Shown here: positions 18,250 through 25,688 of the stretch, one piece after another
How positions within the stretch are numbered: position 1 is the first letter of the stretch
Layout of the letters: the number at the start of each line of letters is the position of its first letter
Source: Microbacterium hydrocarbonoxydans
Lineage (GTDB): Bacteria; Actinomycetota; Actinomycetes; Actinomycetales; Microbacteriaceae
Direction of reading: 5' to 3'
DNA length: 64,000 bases
NCBI RefSeq assembly: GCF_900105205.1
Contig: NZ_FNSQ01000005.1
Location: forward strand, 682,001 to 746,000
Made by a program: the position numbers and the translations under genes
The notes under the pieces: generated by a model
What the model was told of the DNA's origin: nothing
Databases searched by the model: none
The model's input: the letters and a program-made list of their open reading frames with translations, nothing else

Positions 18250-18290
18250 GAATCGTGACCAACGAGAAACGCTGATTTCGTCGGAACCAC

Positions 18291-18320
18291 TTGTGTTCCA
18301 GAAATTGTTCCCGGTAACAT
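18291..18320 (+). promoter_or_regulatory. Promoter with TGTTCCCGGTAACA operator of the ytfQRT-yjfF operon
   Basis: TTGTGT (18291-18296), an 18-bp spacer and TAACAT (18315-18320) are overlapped by the operator TGTTCCCGGTAACA (18306-18319), one base from a perfect palindrome. The transcript would have a leader of about 95 nt ending in the ribosome site CTCAAGGAGGAG. Confidence 0.8.
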
Positions 18321-18420
18321 CACCGCAGGACATGCGATGCCGCAGTCCTGCAATCACGACAGGGACCACGACCGGTCCACCGTTGCCGGAGTGACTACCG
18401 GCGTCTCAAGGAGGAGAATC

Positions 18421-19419
18421 ATGTCCGCGAAGAAGCGCATCCGCGTCGCGTTCGGCCTGGCAGCAGTCGGCGCACTCACCATCGGCCTTGCGGCCTGCTC
18501 GACGGGCGACTCCGGCGGCGGCGACGGCGGGGGCTCGGAGGAGATCACCACCGTCGGCTTCGTGGCCGTCGGCCCAGAAGGCGCGTGGCGCGAGGCCAAC
18601 GAGCAGAACATCCAGGACACCTTCACGGAGGAAGCCGGATACGACCTCAAGTACGCCCCCGCCACCAACCTCGACCAGAAGTCGCAGATCGACGCGTTCA
18701 CGTCGTTCGTCGACGAGGGCGTCGACGTCATCCTGCTGTCGGCCACGGAGGCCTCCGGCTGGGAGGACTCGCTCAAGCGTGCGCAGGAGGCGGAGATCCC
18801 CGTCATCCTGCTCGACCGCGGCATCGAGCCCGACGACGACAGCCTGTACGTGACCCGCATCGCCCCCGACAACGTCGAGGTCGCGAAGGAGGTCGGCACC
18901 TGGGCCGCCGCCACGTTCCCCGACGGCGGCAACTACGTCGTGCTCGAGGGTCCTGCCGGTGTGGGCGTCGTGAACGAGCGCAACACGGGCTTCGATGAGG
19001 GGCTCGGCGACTCGTCGCTCACCAAGCTCGACGCGCAGACCGCGAACTGGTCGGCGGAAGAGGGCAAGAGCGTCTTCGAGACCATGCTGAAGTCCTCGGG
19101 CAACGACATCCAGCTGGTGTTCGCACAGAACGACGAGATGGGTCTCGGCGCCGCTCAGGCTGCCGAGGAGGCCGGACTCGTCGTCGGTGAGGACGTCAAG
19201 ATCGCCACGATCGACGGCACCAAGAACGCCATGCAGGCGCTCGCCGACGGCCAGCTCAGCTACGTGCACGAGTACAACCCGCTGTTCGGTGAGACCGCAC
19301 TCGAGGTCGTCGAGAAGGCCCTCGCGGGCGAGGATGTCGATTCGTACATCGTCGTGCCGAGTGAGGCGTTCGATTCCGCCGAGGCGGCGCAGGCCGTGCT
19401 CGCCGACCGCAAGTACTGA
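18421..19419 (+). CDS. ytfQ: Furanose sugar ABC transporter substrate-binding lipoprotein, YtfQ-like
   Basis: This 332-residue protein has a signal peptide ending in the lipobox LAAC and a Gly/Ser-rich linker. The mature part follows E. coli YtfQ closely: TTVGFVAVGPEGAWREANE, FVDEGVDVILLSATEASGWE, IPVILLDRGIEPDDDSLYVT and an AQNDEMGLGA segment. YtfQ binds galactofuranose and arabinofuranose forms in the periplasm; here the protein should be tethered to the outer face of the membrane. It starts an operon with one ATPase and two permeases, the YtfQRT-YjfF composition. The ATG has an AAGGAGGAG ribosome site. Given the surrounding arabinofuranosidase and ara genes, L-arabinofuranose or arabinose is the likely ligand. 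Confidence 0.88.
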   Translation: MSAKKRIRVAFGLAAVGALTIGLAACSTGDSGGGDGGGSEEITTVGFVAVGPEGAWREANEQNIQDTFTEEAGYDLKYAPATNLDQKSQIDAFTSFVDEGVDVILLSATEASGWEDSLKRAQEAEIPVILLDRGIEPDDDSLYVTRIAPDNVEVAKEVGTWAAATFPDGGNYVVLEGPAGVGVVNERNTGFDEGLGDSSLTKLDAQTANWSAEEGKSVFETMLKSSGNDIQLVFAQNDEMGLGAAQAAEEAGLVVGEDVKIATIDGTKNAMQALADGQLSYVHEYNPLFGETALEVVEKALAGEDVDSYIVVPSEAFDSAEAAQAVLADRKY

Positions 19420-19456
19420 CCGAGCATCGACACCGACGCCGGAGTGATCCGGCAGC

Positions 19457-19495
19457 GAGCCCGGGTGGGGCGGCAGGATTGCGCCACCCGGGCTC
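19457..19495 (+). terminator. Intercistronic hairpin between ytfQ and ytfR (partial terminator or mRNA stabiliser)
   Basis: A perfect 12-bp stem, GAGCCCGGGTGG (19457-19468) with CCACCCGGGCTC (19484-19495), and a 15-nt loop lie 37 nt after ytfQ and 20 nt before ytfR. Such hairpins after binding-protein genes commonly give excess binding protein over the membrane complex. Confidence 0.65.
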
Positions 19496-19514
19496 TCCGG
19501 ACGGAGAGACAGCG

Positions 19515-21122
19515 ATGAATGAAGAACTGCCCATCGTCGAGATGCGCGGGATCTCGATCGAGTTCCCCGGCGTGAAAGCCCTCGACGGGGTCGACTTCCG
19601 TCTCTTCCAGGGCGAGGTCCACGCGCTCATGGGAGAGAACGGCGCAGGAAAGTCGACCCTGATCAAAGCACTGACCGGTGTCTACCAGATCGACTCCGGG
19701 TCGATCGTCGTCGCAGGGCAGGAGCGCAGCTTCGGCGGCGCCGGCGACGCGCAGGATGCCGGGATCTCGACGGTGTATCAGGAGGTCAACCTCGCCCCGA
19801 ACCTCTCGATCGGCGAGAACGTGATGCTCGGTCACGAGCTGCGCGGTGTGTTCGGCATCAACTGGACGGCCACGCACCGAGCGGCGACCGACGCCCTCGA
19901 TCGGCTCGGTCTCGGCCACCTCGACACCCGCAAGCCGTTGTCGACGCTCTCGATCGCGCTGCAGCAGCTCGTCGCCATCAGCCGCGCGATGGCGATCAAG
20001 GCGAAGGTGCTCATCCTCGATGAGCCGACCTCCAGCCTCGACGCGGCCGAGGTCGACGGACTCTTCACCGTGATCCGGTCGCTCCGCGACCAGGGTGTCG
20101 CCATCCTCTTCGTCTCGCACTTCCTCGACCAGGTCTACGCGATCAGCGACCGCCTCACGGTGCTGCGCAACGGCCAGTACCAGGGCGAGTACCTCACGCG
20201 CGATCTCGACCGCCACGCCCTCATCTCGACCATGATCGGCAAAGACCTCGACGCGCTGAAGTCGCTGGGCGGCAACCGTCGCCGGGCACCGCGCGACGCC
20301 GACGAGAAGCCGCTGCTCGCCGCATCCGGCATCGCGCGACGGGGCGCGGTCGAGACGACCGATCTCGAGATCCGCCCGGGAGAGGTGGTCGGCTTCGCCG
20401 GCCTGCTCGGCTCTGGGCGCACCGAGCTCGCGCGACTGCTCTACGGTGCGGACCGCACCGACGAGGGCACCATCGAACTCCACGGCCGCAAGGTCGATCT
20501 GCGCTCTCCCGCGGATGCACTGCCGCGACGCATCGCGTTCTCGACCGAGAACCGTCGCGACGAGGGCATCATCGGCGACCTGACCGTGCGCGAGAACATC
20601 ATCCTCGCGGTGCAGGCCGAGCGCGGCTGGGCGCGACCGATGAGCCGCAAGGAGCAGGATGCGATCGTCGACAAGTACGTCGCGCAGCTGAACGTACGGC
20701 CGGCCGACCCGGATCGGATGATCAAGAACCTCTCCGGAGGCAACCAGCAGAAGGTGCTGCTCGGTCGCTGGCTCGCGACGCAGCCCGAGCTGCTGATCCT
20801 CGACGAGCCGACGCGCGGCATCGACGTCGGCGCCAAGGCCGAGATCCAGGAGGCGGTGGCCGAGCTCGCGGAAGAGGGCGTCGCCGTGGTGTTCATCTCC
20901 TCGGAGCTCGAAGAGGTGGTGCGCCTGTCGGAGCGGATCGTCGTGCTCAAGGACCACCGCAAGATCGGCGAGATCCAGAACGGTCCCGACGTCACGGCCC
21001 AGGTGATCGTCGACGTGATCGCCGCACACGGTGTGGATGCCGCCGCCGACACCCTCGACGACGCCGACGGCGCGCTGCCGGATACCATCGGCCACACGAC
21101 TGACAAGGAGGCAGCGCGATGA
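19515..21122 (+). CDS. ytfR: Sugar ABC transporter ATP-binding protein, YtfR-like
   Basis: This 535-residue double-NBD ATPase has canonical Walker A GENGAGKST (residues 40-48) in domain 1. Domain 2 has GLLGSGRTEL, the signature LSGGNQQKVLLGRWL and LLILDEPTRGID. The ATG at 19515 follows GGAGAG, and upstream in-frame codons lack a ribosome site. The gene overlaps the first permease start by 4 bp. It energises import of a furanose-form sugar with the two permeases and the YtfQ-like protein. It parallels the ATPase encoded at 16693-18240 throughout, indicating a duplicated ATPase in the same locus. Confidence 0.9.
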   Translation: MNEELPIVEMRGISIEFPGVKALDGVDFRLFQGEVHALMGENGAGKSTLIKALTGVYQIDSGSIVVAGQERSFGGAGDAQDAGISTVYQEVNLAPNLSIGENVMLGHELRGVFGINWTATHRAATDALDRLGLGHLDTRKPLSTLSIALQQLVAISRAMAIKAKVLILDEPTSSLDAAEVDGLFTVIRSLRDQGVAILFVSHFLDQVYAISDRLTVLRNGQYQGEYLTRDLDRHALISTMIGKDLDALKSLGGNRRRAPRDADEKPLLAASGIARRGAVETTDLEIRPGEVVGFAGLLGSGRTELARLLYGADRTDEGTIELHGRKVDLRSPADALPRRIAFSTENRRDEGIIGDLTVRENIILAVQAERGWARPMSRKEQDAIVDKYVAQLNVRPADPDRMIKNLSGGNQQKVLLGRWLATQPELLILDEPTRGIDVGAKAEIQEAVAELAEEGVAVVFISSELEEVVRLSERIVVLKDHRKIGEIQNGPDVTAQVIVDVIAAHGVDAAADTLDDADGALPDTIGHTTDKEAAR

Positions 21123-22186
21123 CCGCCGCAGCCGGCACCACATTCTGGCGGGAACTGATCCGCAAGCCGTTCTTCTGGGGCATCGTCGCGATCATCGCGC
21201 TGCTCGCCCTGAACGTCATCAAGGATCCGACGTACCTCGCGCTCTCGATCAACCCCAACAACGGCCATCTCGTCGGCAACTTGATCGACATCCTGCGCCA
21301 GGCGGCACCGGTGATGATGATCGCGATCGGCATGTCGCTCGTGATCGCCACGGGCGGCATCGACCTCTCGGTCGGCTCGCTGATGGCTGTCGCCGGGGCC
21401 GTGTCGATGGAGTTCCTCAGCGCCGCAGGAGACTCGTTCGGCGCCGCGCTCGCCGCGGTGGGCCTCGCCCTGGTGATCACCGGCATCCTCGGGGCGGTCA
21501 ACGGCATCCTCGTCGCCTACGTCGGACTGCAGCCGTTCATCGCGACGCTCGTGCTGATGCTGGCGGGCCGCGGCATCGCCAAGGTCATCACCGGAGGGCA
21601 GAACACCACGGCCTCGAACGACTCGTTCCGGTGGATCGCGAACGGCTTCGTGATCGGCATCCCCGTCGTGTTCATCCTCGCCGTGCTCATCGTGATCGCG
21701 GTCGGCTGGGTGGTCAGGCGCAGTGCGCTGGGCCTGATGATCGAGGCGATCGGCATCAACCCGCGGGCCAGCCGGATGGCGGGCATCAAGCCGAAGGGGC
21801 TGCTGCTCACGACCTACATCCTCAGCGGCATCCTCGCGGGTATCGCGGGCGTCATGTCGGTCGGCAGCGTGATGACGGTCGACATCTCGCGCACCGGTTA
21901 TCAGCTGGAGCTCGACGCGATCCTCGCCGTCGTCATCGGCGGCGCGTCACTGGCCGGTGGCAAGTTCTCGCTCAGCGGGGCCTTCGTCGGAGCGCTTCTC
22001 ATCGCGACGCTCGACAAGACGGTGCTGTACCTCGGCATCTCCTCGTCGGCGACTCCCGCATTCAAGGCGCTGGTGATCGTCGCGCTGTGCCTGCTGCAGT
22101 CGCAGCGCGTGCGCAGCTGGTTCCGTACCCGACGCAAGGCCCGACCGGTCGAACCGACCGTGGTGAAGGAAGAGGTGGCCGCATGA
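21119..22186 (+). CDS. ytfT: Sugar ABC transporter permease, YtfT-like
   Basis: This 355-residue polytopic protein belongs to the BPD_transp_2 (RbsC-like) permeases. The central signature VIATGGIDLSVGSLMAVAGA, the QPFIATLVLMLAGRGIAKVI segment and the C-terminal IGGASLAGGKFSLSGAFVGA loop are typical. It overlaps ytfR and the next permease gene by 4 bp each (ATGA), so the three are translationally coupled. It forms a heterodimeric channel with the YjfF-like partner. The C-terminal tail is basic (RTRRKARPVEPTV). Substrate specificity cannot be read from the permease; the locus points to arabinofuranose. Confidence 0.9.
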   Translation: MTAAAGTTFWRELIRKPFFWGIVAIIALLALNVIKDPTYLALSINPNNGHLVGNLIDILRQAAPVMMIAIGMSLVIATGGIDLSVGSLMAVAGAVSMEFLSAAGDSFGAALAAVGLALVITGILGAVNGILVAYVGLQPFIATLVLMLAGRGIAKVITGGQNTTASNDSFRWIANGFVIGIPVVFILAVLIVIAVGWVVRRSALGLMIEAIGINPRASRMAGIKPKGLLLTTYILSGILAGIAGVMSVGSVMTVDISRTGYQLELDAILAVVIGGASLAGGKFSLSGAFVGALLIATLDKTVLYLGISSSATPAFKALVIVALCLLQSQRVRSWFRTRRKARPVEPTVVKEEVAA

Positions 22187-23220
22187 GCACCATGACCGCG
22201 ACCCCCGCACCGCAGGCGACGGAGACCGTCGTCGACCGAGTGCGACGCATGATCACGGCGAACCCGTCGGTGCTGCCGACGATCGCCTCGGTCGTGATCT
22301 TCGTCGGCATGGTCGTGTTCGGCGAGATCGCCTACGGGCGCATCGTGCAGTTCAACACGCTGTCGAACCTGCTCATCAACAACGCGCACCTCATCGTGCT
22401 CGCCGTCGCCCTGACCTTCGTGATCCTCACGGGAGGAATCGACCTCTCGGTCGGCTCGATCATCGCCGTGTCGTCGGTCGCGGGGGTGATGCTCTCGAAC
22501 GCCGGATGGAACGCGTTCGCCGTGATCGTCGCGATGATCGGCATCGGCATGCTCTTCGGGCTGGTGTCGGGAATCCTGATCAGGTACTTCAACGTGCAAC
22601 CGTTCATCGCGACCCTCGCGATGATGTTCCTCGGGCGCGGGCTCGCCTCGCTGCTCAGCACCAAGCCCGAGCGACTCGGCGAGGACTCGCCCATCCGCTG
22701 GATCGGGACGCAGCTGAAGATCATCGACGGACCGAAGGTGAACGATCTCGTGATCACCCCCGCGGTGCTCGTCGCCGTGATCGTCGTGGCGGCCGCCTTC
22801 TTCGTGCTGCACCGCACCCGCACCGGACGCACGGTCTACGCGATCGGCGGCTCGGAGAGCTCGGCACTGCTGATGGGGCTGTCGGTGCAGCGCACCAAGG
22901 TGCTCGTCTACGTGATCAGCGGCGCCCTCGCAGGCCTCGCGGCGGTGCTCTACACCGCGCGGCTCGGCACGGCCCAGAACATCACGGGCATCGGCTGGGA
23001 GCTCGACGCGATCGCGGCCGCCGTGATCGGAGGCACCGTGCTCACCGGCGCCTACGGCTACGTGCTGGGGTCCGTCATCGGGGCGCTGGTGCTCGGGCTG
23101 ATGAACGTGCTCATCACGCGTGACGGCGGCATCCCGCCGGAGATGACGACGATCATCACCGGCGGCATCCTGCTCGTGTTCGTGCTGCTGCAGCGGGCGG
23201 TGACCCGCAGACGCGAGTAG
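22183..23220 (+). CDS. yjfF: Sugar ABC transporter permease, YjfF-like
   Basis: This 345-residue second permease of the pair has the same family signature (VILTGGIDLSVGSIIAVSSV), NVQPFIATLAMMFLGRG and IGGTVLTGAYGYVLGSVIGA. The ATG at 22183 overlaps the ytfT stop and is preferred over upstream in-frame codons lying inside ytfT. It is the final gene of the operon and is followed by the strong hairpin at 23245-23281. In E. coli the homologous YtfT/YjfF pair imports galactofuranose. Two different permeases with a single downstream ATPase gene fit that system well. Confidence 0.9.
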   Translation: MSTMTATPAPQATETVVDRVRRMITANPSVLPTIASVVIFVGMVVFGEIAYGRIVQFNTLSNLLINNAHLIVLAVALTFVILTGGIDLSVGSIIAVSSVAGVMLSNAGWNAFAVIVAMIGIGMLFGLVSGILIRYFNVQPFIATLAMMFLGRGLASLLSTKPERLGEDSPIRWIGTQLKIIDGPKVNDLVITPAVLVAVIVVAAAFFVLHRTRTGRTVYAIGGSESSALLMGLSVQRTKVLVYVISGALAGLAAVLYTARLGTAQNITGIGWELDAIAAAVIGGTVLTGAYGYVLGSVIGALVLGLMNVLITRDGGIPPEMTTIITGGILLVFVLLQRAVTRRRE

Positions 23221-23244
23221 CGCGCGGGTTTCGCACCGCAGCGA

Positions 23245-23281
23245 CGAACGGCCCCCTCTCGATCGGAGAGGGGGCCGTTCG
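23245..23281. terminator. Strong intrinsic terminator after yjfF
   Basis: A perfect 16-bp stem, CGAACGGCCCCCTCTC (23245-23260) with GAGAGGGGGCCGTTCG (23266-23281), has a 5-nt loop. It ends the ytf operon and also lies just past the GH127 relic on the other strand, so it would have served both genes. A stem with the same AACGGCCCCC core is at 54113-54143. Confidence 0.85.
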
Positions 23282-23301
23282 CGGTGAGTCGGGAGCGGAG
23301 G

Positions 23302-23387
23302 TCACACCGTCGGGATCCAGACCCGCATGGTCGACGGGCCGCGGCGATCCCAGTCGTGGTACGGGATCAGCGCGGCGTCGATGCCGG
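23302..23387 (-). pseudogene. Relic: C-terminal tail of a GH127-type beta-L-arabinofuranosidase
   Basis: On the minus strand, in a different frame from the SDR gene and starting right after its stop, about 27 codons read TGIDAALIPYHDWDRRGP and then STMRVWIPTV followed by a TGA at 23302-23304. This closely matches the usual end of DUF1680/GH127 proteins (a PYxxWxNRGPxxMRVW pattern, from memory). Nothing of the remaining 600 or so residues is present. The simplest reading is that a GH127 gene ending at the terminator 23245-23281 was deleted, leaving only its last codons behind the SDR gene. The stretch is short, so chance similarity must be excluded. Confidence 0.55.
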
Positions 23388-24233
23388 TCAGACGTGGTCG
23401 CGCCAGGAATGCTGCGGGTCGAACCCCAGGATGCGGCGCGCCCTGTCGATCGACAGCAGCGTCTCGTTCGGACCGAACTCGCGGGCGACCGGGACGTCGG
23501 GGAACACCTCGGCGAGCAGCTCGGCGTTCGGGCGGGACATGACCGTGTCCGCCGCTGCGATGATGAACCGGTCGAACCCGGGAGCCGCGACCTCGAGCGC
23601 CCGCTGCACGGCCTGGGCGCCGTCTCGTGCATCGATGTAGCCCCACACGTTCCACTTGCGGCGCAGTGCATCGCCGTCGAAGTCCGGGAACTCCGCGTAG
23701 TCCTCCGGGTTCATGACGTTCGAGAATCGCAGCGCGGTGATCGACAGATCGGGGTGCCAGCGCACCAGCTCGGTCGCCAGCTGCTCCTCGAGCGTCTTGA
23801 CCAGTGAGTACACGGATTCGGGCCGGGCCGGATAGTCCTCGTCGACGGGGACGTAGGGCGGCGGGACGTCGAACGGCAGACCCAGCACGGTCTCGCTCGA
23901 CGCGTAGACGATGCGGTTGATGCCGAGGCGCACCGCCGCCCAGAACACGTTGAACGTGGCGGGCATGTTGTTGTGGAACGTCGCCACATCGCTGCGGATG
24001 CCCGGCGCGGGGATGGCGCCCAGGTGCACGACGGCGTCGACCCCGTCGTGGCGGTCGCCGACCGCGGTCAGGGCGTCGACGACCTGGCCGTAATCCGTCA
24101 GATCGACCTGCACGAAGTCGGGGCCGCGCTGCCCTGCGACGTCCATGCCGATGACCTCGTAGCCGTTCGCGCGGAGCTCCCGCGCGACGACGCTGCCGAG
24201 CTTGCCCGATGATCCGGTGAGTGCGATGCGCAT
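23388..24233 (-). CDS. NAD(P)-dependent epimerase/dehydratase (extended SDR)
   Basis: This 281-residue protein starts MRIALTGSSGKLGSVVAREL, with the TGxxGxxG dinucleotide site at residues 6-13. It has the catalytic YSLVK motif near residue 150 and the segment ITALRFSNVMNPEDY. It is a short member of the extended SDR group, related to uronate or aldose dehydrogenases and nucleotide-sugar epimerases. The ATG at 24233 is the first codon of the Rossmann fold. Upstream in-frame codons would run into the divergent lacI gene. It lies divergent from a LacI regulator within the arabinose cluster, so a sugar or sugar-lactone substrate is likely, but the exact reaction is not visible. Confidence 0.8.
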   Translation of the reverse strand: MRIALTGSSGKLGSVVARELRANGYEVIGMDVAGQRGPDFVQVDLTDYGQVVDALTAVGDRHDGVDAVVHLGAIPAPGIRSDVATFHNNMPATFNVFWAAVRLGINRIVYASSETVLGLPFDVPPPYVPVDEDYPARPESVYSLVKTLEEQLATELVRWHPDLSITALRFSNVMNPEDYAEFPDFDGDALRRKWNVWGYIDARDGAQAVQRALEVAAPGFDRFIIAAADTVMSRPNAELLAEVFPDVPVAREFGPNETLLSIDRARRILGFDPQHSWRDHV

Positions 24234-24290
24234 GTGTCCAGAGTGGCACGAAGGCGGGCGGGGTGGGCCGCTCGGCATACACTCGTCGGC

Positions 24291-25304
24291 GTGAGTGACA
24301 CGAGCAGCGACCAGCGACGCACCGTCGGCGTGCGTGAGGTCGCCGCCCGAGCCGGGGTCTCCCGGCAGACAGTCTCGCGGGTGCTGAACGATCACCCGGA
24401 GGTCGCCGCCGAGACTCGAGAACGTGTCATCGCCGCGATGGCCGAGCTCGGCTACCGCATGAACAACGCCGCGCGGGCGCTGGGGACGCGGCGCTCCCGG
24501 ATCCTCGGGGTGCTCGCCTCGGATGCCCTGCAGTACGGGCCGTCACGGAGCATCGCCGCACTCGAGGCCTCGTCGCGAGAAGCGGGCTACTGGCTCAGCG
24601 CCGCCTTCGCCGATGCCGGTGACGCCGCGGCAGTCGTCGCCGCCGTCGACCATCTCGTCGTGCAGGGTGTCGAGGGGATCGTCGTCGTCGCGCCGCACGC
24701 CCGCACCCTCGAGGCCCTCGACGCGCTGCGCATCGGCGTCCCGATCGTGACACTGCACGCGGCCGACCGGGGGGCCAGGGGGCTGTCCGTCGACCAGGCC
24801 GCAGGGGCCAGGCTCGCCGTGGCGGCGCTCGCCGACGCCGGCCACACCCGCATCGCGCACCTGGCCGGTCCCGCCGACTGGCTGGAGGCGGAGTCGCGCG
24901 CTGAGGGATTCGCCGCCGAGATCGCCTCGCGCGGACTCTTCGCCGGCCCCGTCATCGAGGGGGACTGGACGGCGGGTTCGGGCTACGCCGCGGTCGAGGC
25001 AGTGCGGGAATCCGGCGTCACCGCGGTCTTCGCCGCCAACGACCAGATGGCGCTGGGGCTGCTCGGCGGCCTGCACGAGGCGGGGCTGTCGGTGCCGGGC
25101 GACATCAGCGTGGTCGGCTTCGACGACATCCCCGATGCCGCGTTCTACTGGCCGAGGCTCACCACCGTCCGACAGGACTTCGCGGAGTCGGCACGCCGCG
25201 CGGTGGCGGCGGTGCTGGCACGCGGCGCCGGGGCTGCGGCGTCCGACCTTCCTCCCGTGGCGCCAGTGCTCGTGGCGCGCGACTCGGTCGCCCCTCCCCG
25301 CTAG
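24291..25304 (+). CDS. LacI-family transcriptional regulator
   Basis: This 337-residue protein has the helix-turn-helix VREVAARAGVSRQTVSRVLN (residues about 12-31) and a LacI effector domain. The GTG at 24291 is chosen because a TACACT -10-like box (24278-24283) lies 7 nt upstream, the leaderless pattern seen elsewhere in this window, and no ribosome site is present. The start lies 57 bp from the divergent SDR gene. It resembles the repressor at 15677 along its length. The perfect palindrome CTGTGACCGGTCACAG before araD (25647-25662) is a candidate target, since no other regulator adjoins araDBA. Confidence 0.87.
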   Translation: MSDTSSDQRRTVGVREVAARAGVSRQTVSRVLNDHPEVAAETRERVIAAMAELGYRMNNAARALGTRRSRILGVLASDALQYGPSRSIAALEASSREAGYWLSAAFADAGDAAAVVAAVDHLVVQGVEGIVVVAPHARTLEALDALRIGVPIVTLHAADRGARGLSVDQAAGARLAVAALADAGHTRIAHLAGPADWLEAESRAEGFAAEIASRGLFAGPVIEGDWTAGSGYAAVEAVRESGVTAVFAANDQMALGLLGGLHEAGLSVPGDISVVGFDDIPDAAFYWPRLTTVRQDFAESARRAVAAVLARGAGAAASDLPPVAPVLVARDSVAPPR

Positions 25305-25387
25305 GGCGCCGGTGCGTCTCGGACCCGCCGCGCCGCGCCGTGCGGCGTCGACCCGCCGCGCCGTGCCGCGCCGCGCGACGCCGTGCC

Positions 25388-25487
25388 GCTCCACAACTCC
25401 GGAGATGCGCCACCGTGCCGAGCTGACATCGGTGTGCTCCCGTGACGCCGCCGCGCGCGCGGTGCCGTTGCTCCGGAGTTGTGGAGC
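25388..25487. repeat. Inverted-repeat element, family B (copy 1, 100 bp)
   Basis: The perfect 17-bp arms are GCTCCACAACTCCGGAG (25388-25404) and CTCCGGAGTTGTGGAGC (25471-25487). A second copy is at 48480-48567. Here it is followed after 7 bp by a family A element. GC-rich CGCCGCGCCG-type low-complexity DNA fills 25320-25385. Confidence 0.87.
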
Positions 25488-25494
25488 GGGTCGC

Positions 25495-25592
25495 GTTCAC
25501 AGCTCAGCATGAACGGCTCCACCCTGCCGCAGGGCTCGCGTGGTTCCGCGGCCGCGGTCGGGCCGGCGCTCGGCTCGTGCTGAGTTGTGAAC
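25495..25592. repeat. Inverted-repeat element, family A (copy 2, 98 bp)
   Basis: Arms GTTCACAGCTCAGCAT (25495-25510) and GTGCTGAGTTGTGAAC (25577-25592) differ from perfect complementarity only by two G:U-compatible positions. It has the same length as the prpD-prpB copy but an unrelated interior. It lies 24 bp before the araD promoter. Confidence 0.85.
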
Positions 25593-25615
25593 GCCCGCCT
25601 CTCGGCACCGATCCC

Positions 25616-25661
25616 TTGACCGCCCCCATACCCCCATGACACACTGCTGTGACCGGTCACA
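25616..25661 (+). promoter_or_regulatory. araDBA-galM promoter and palindromic operator
   Basis: TTGACC (25616-25621) and a weak CACACT -10 (25640-25645) are 18 bp apart. The palindrome TGTGACCGGTCACA (25648-25661), extended to 16 bp as 25647-25662, sits right after the -10 where a repressor would block initiation. The core CCGG centre resembles, but is not the same as, the TGTTACCGGTAACA operator. Confidence 0.65.
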
Positions 25662-25688
25662 GTGACCACCGCCGACCCTGAGGTACCC

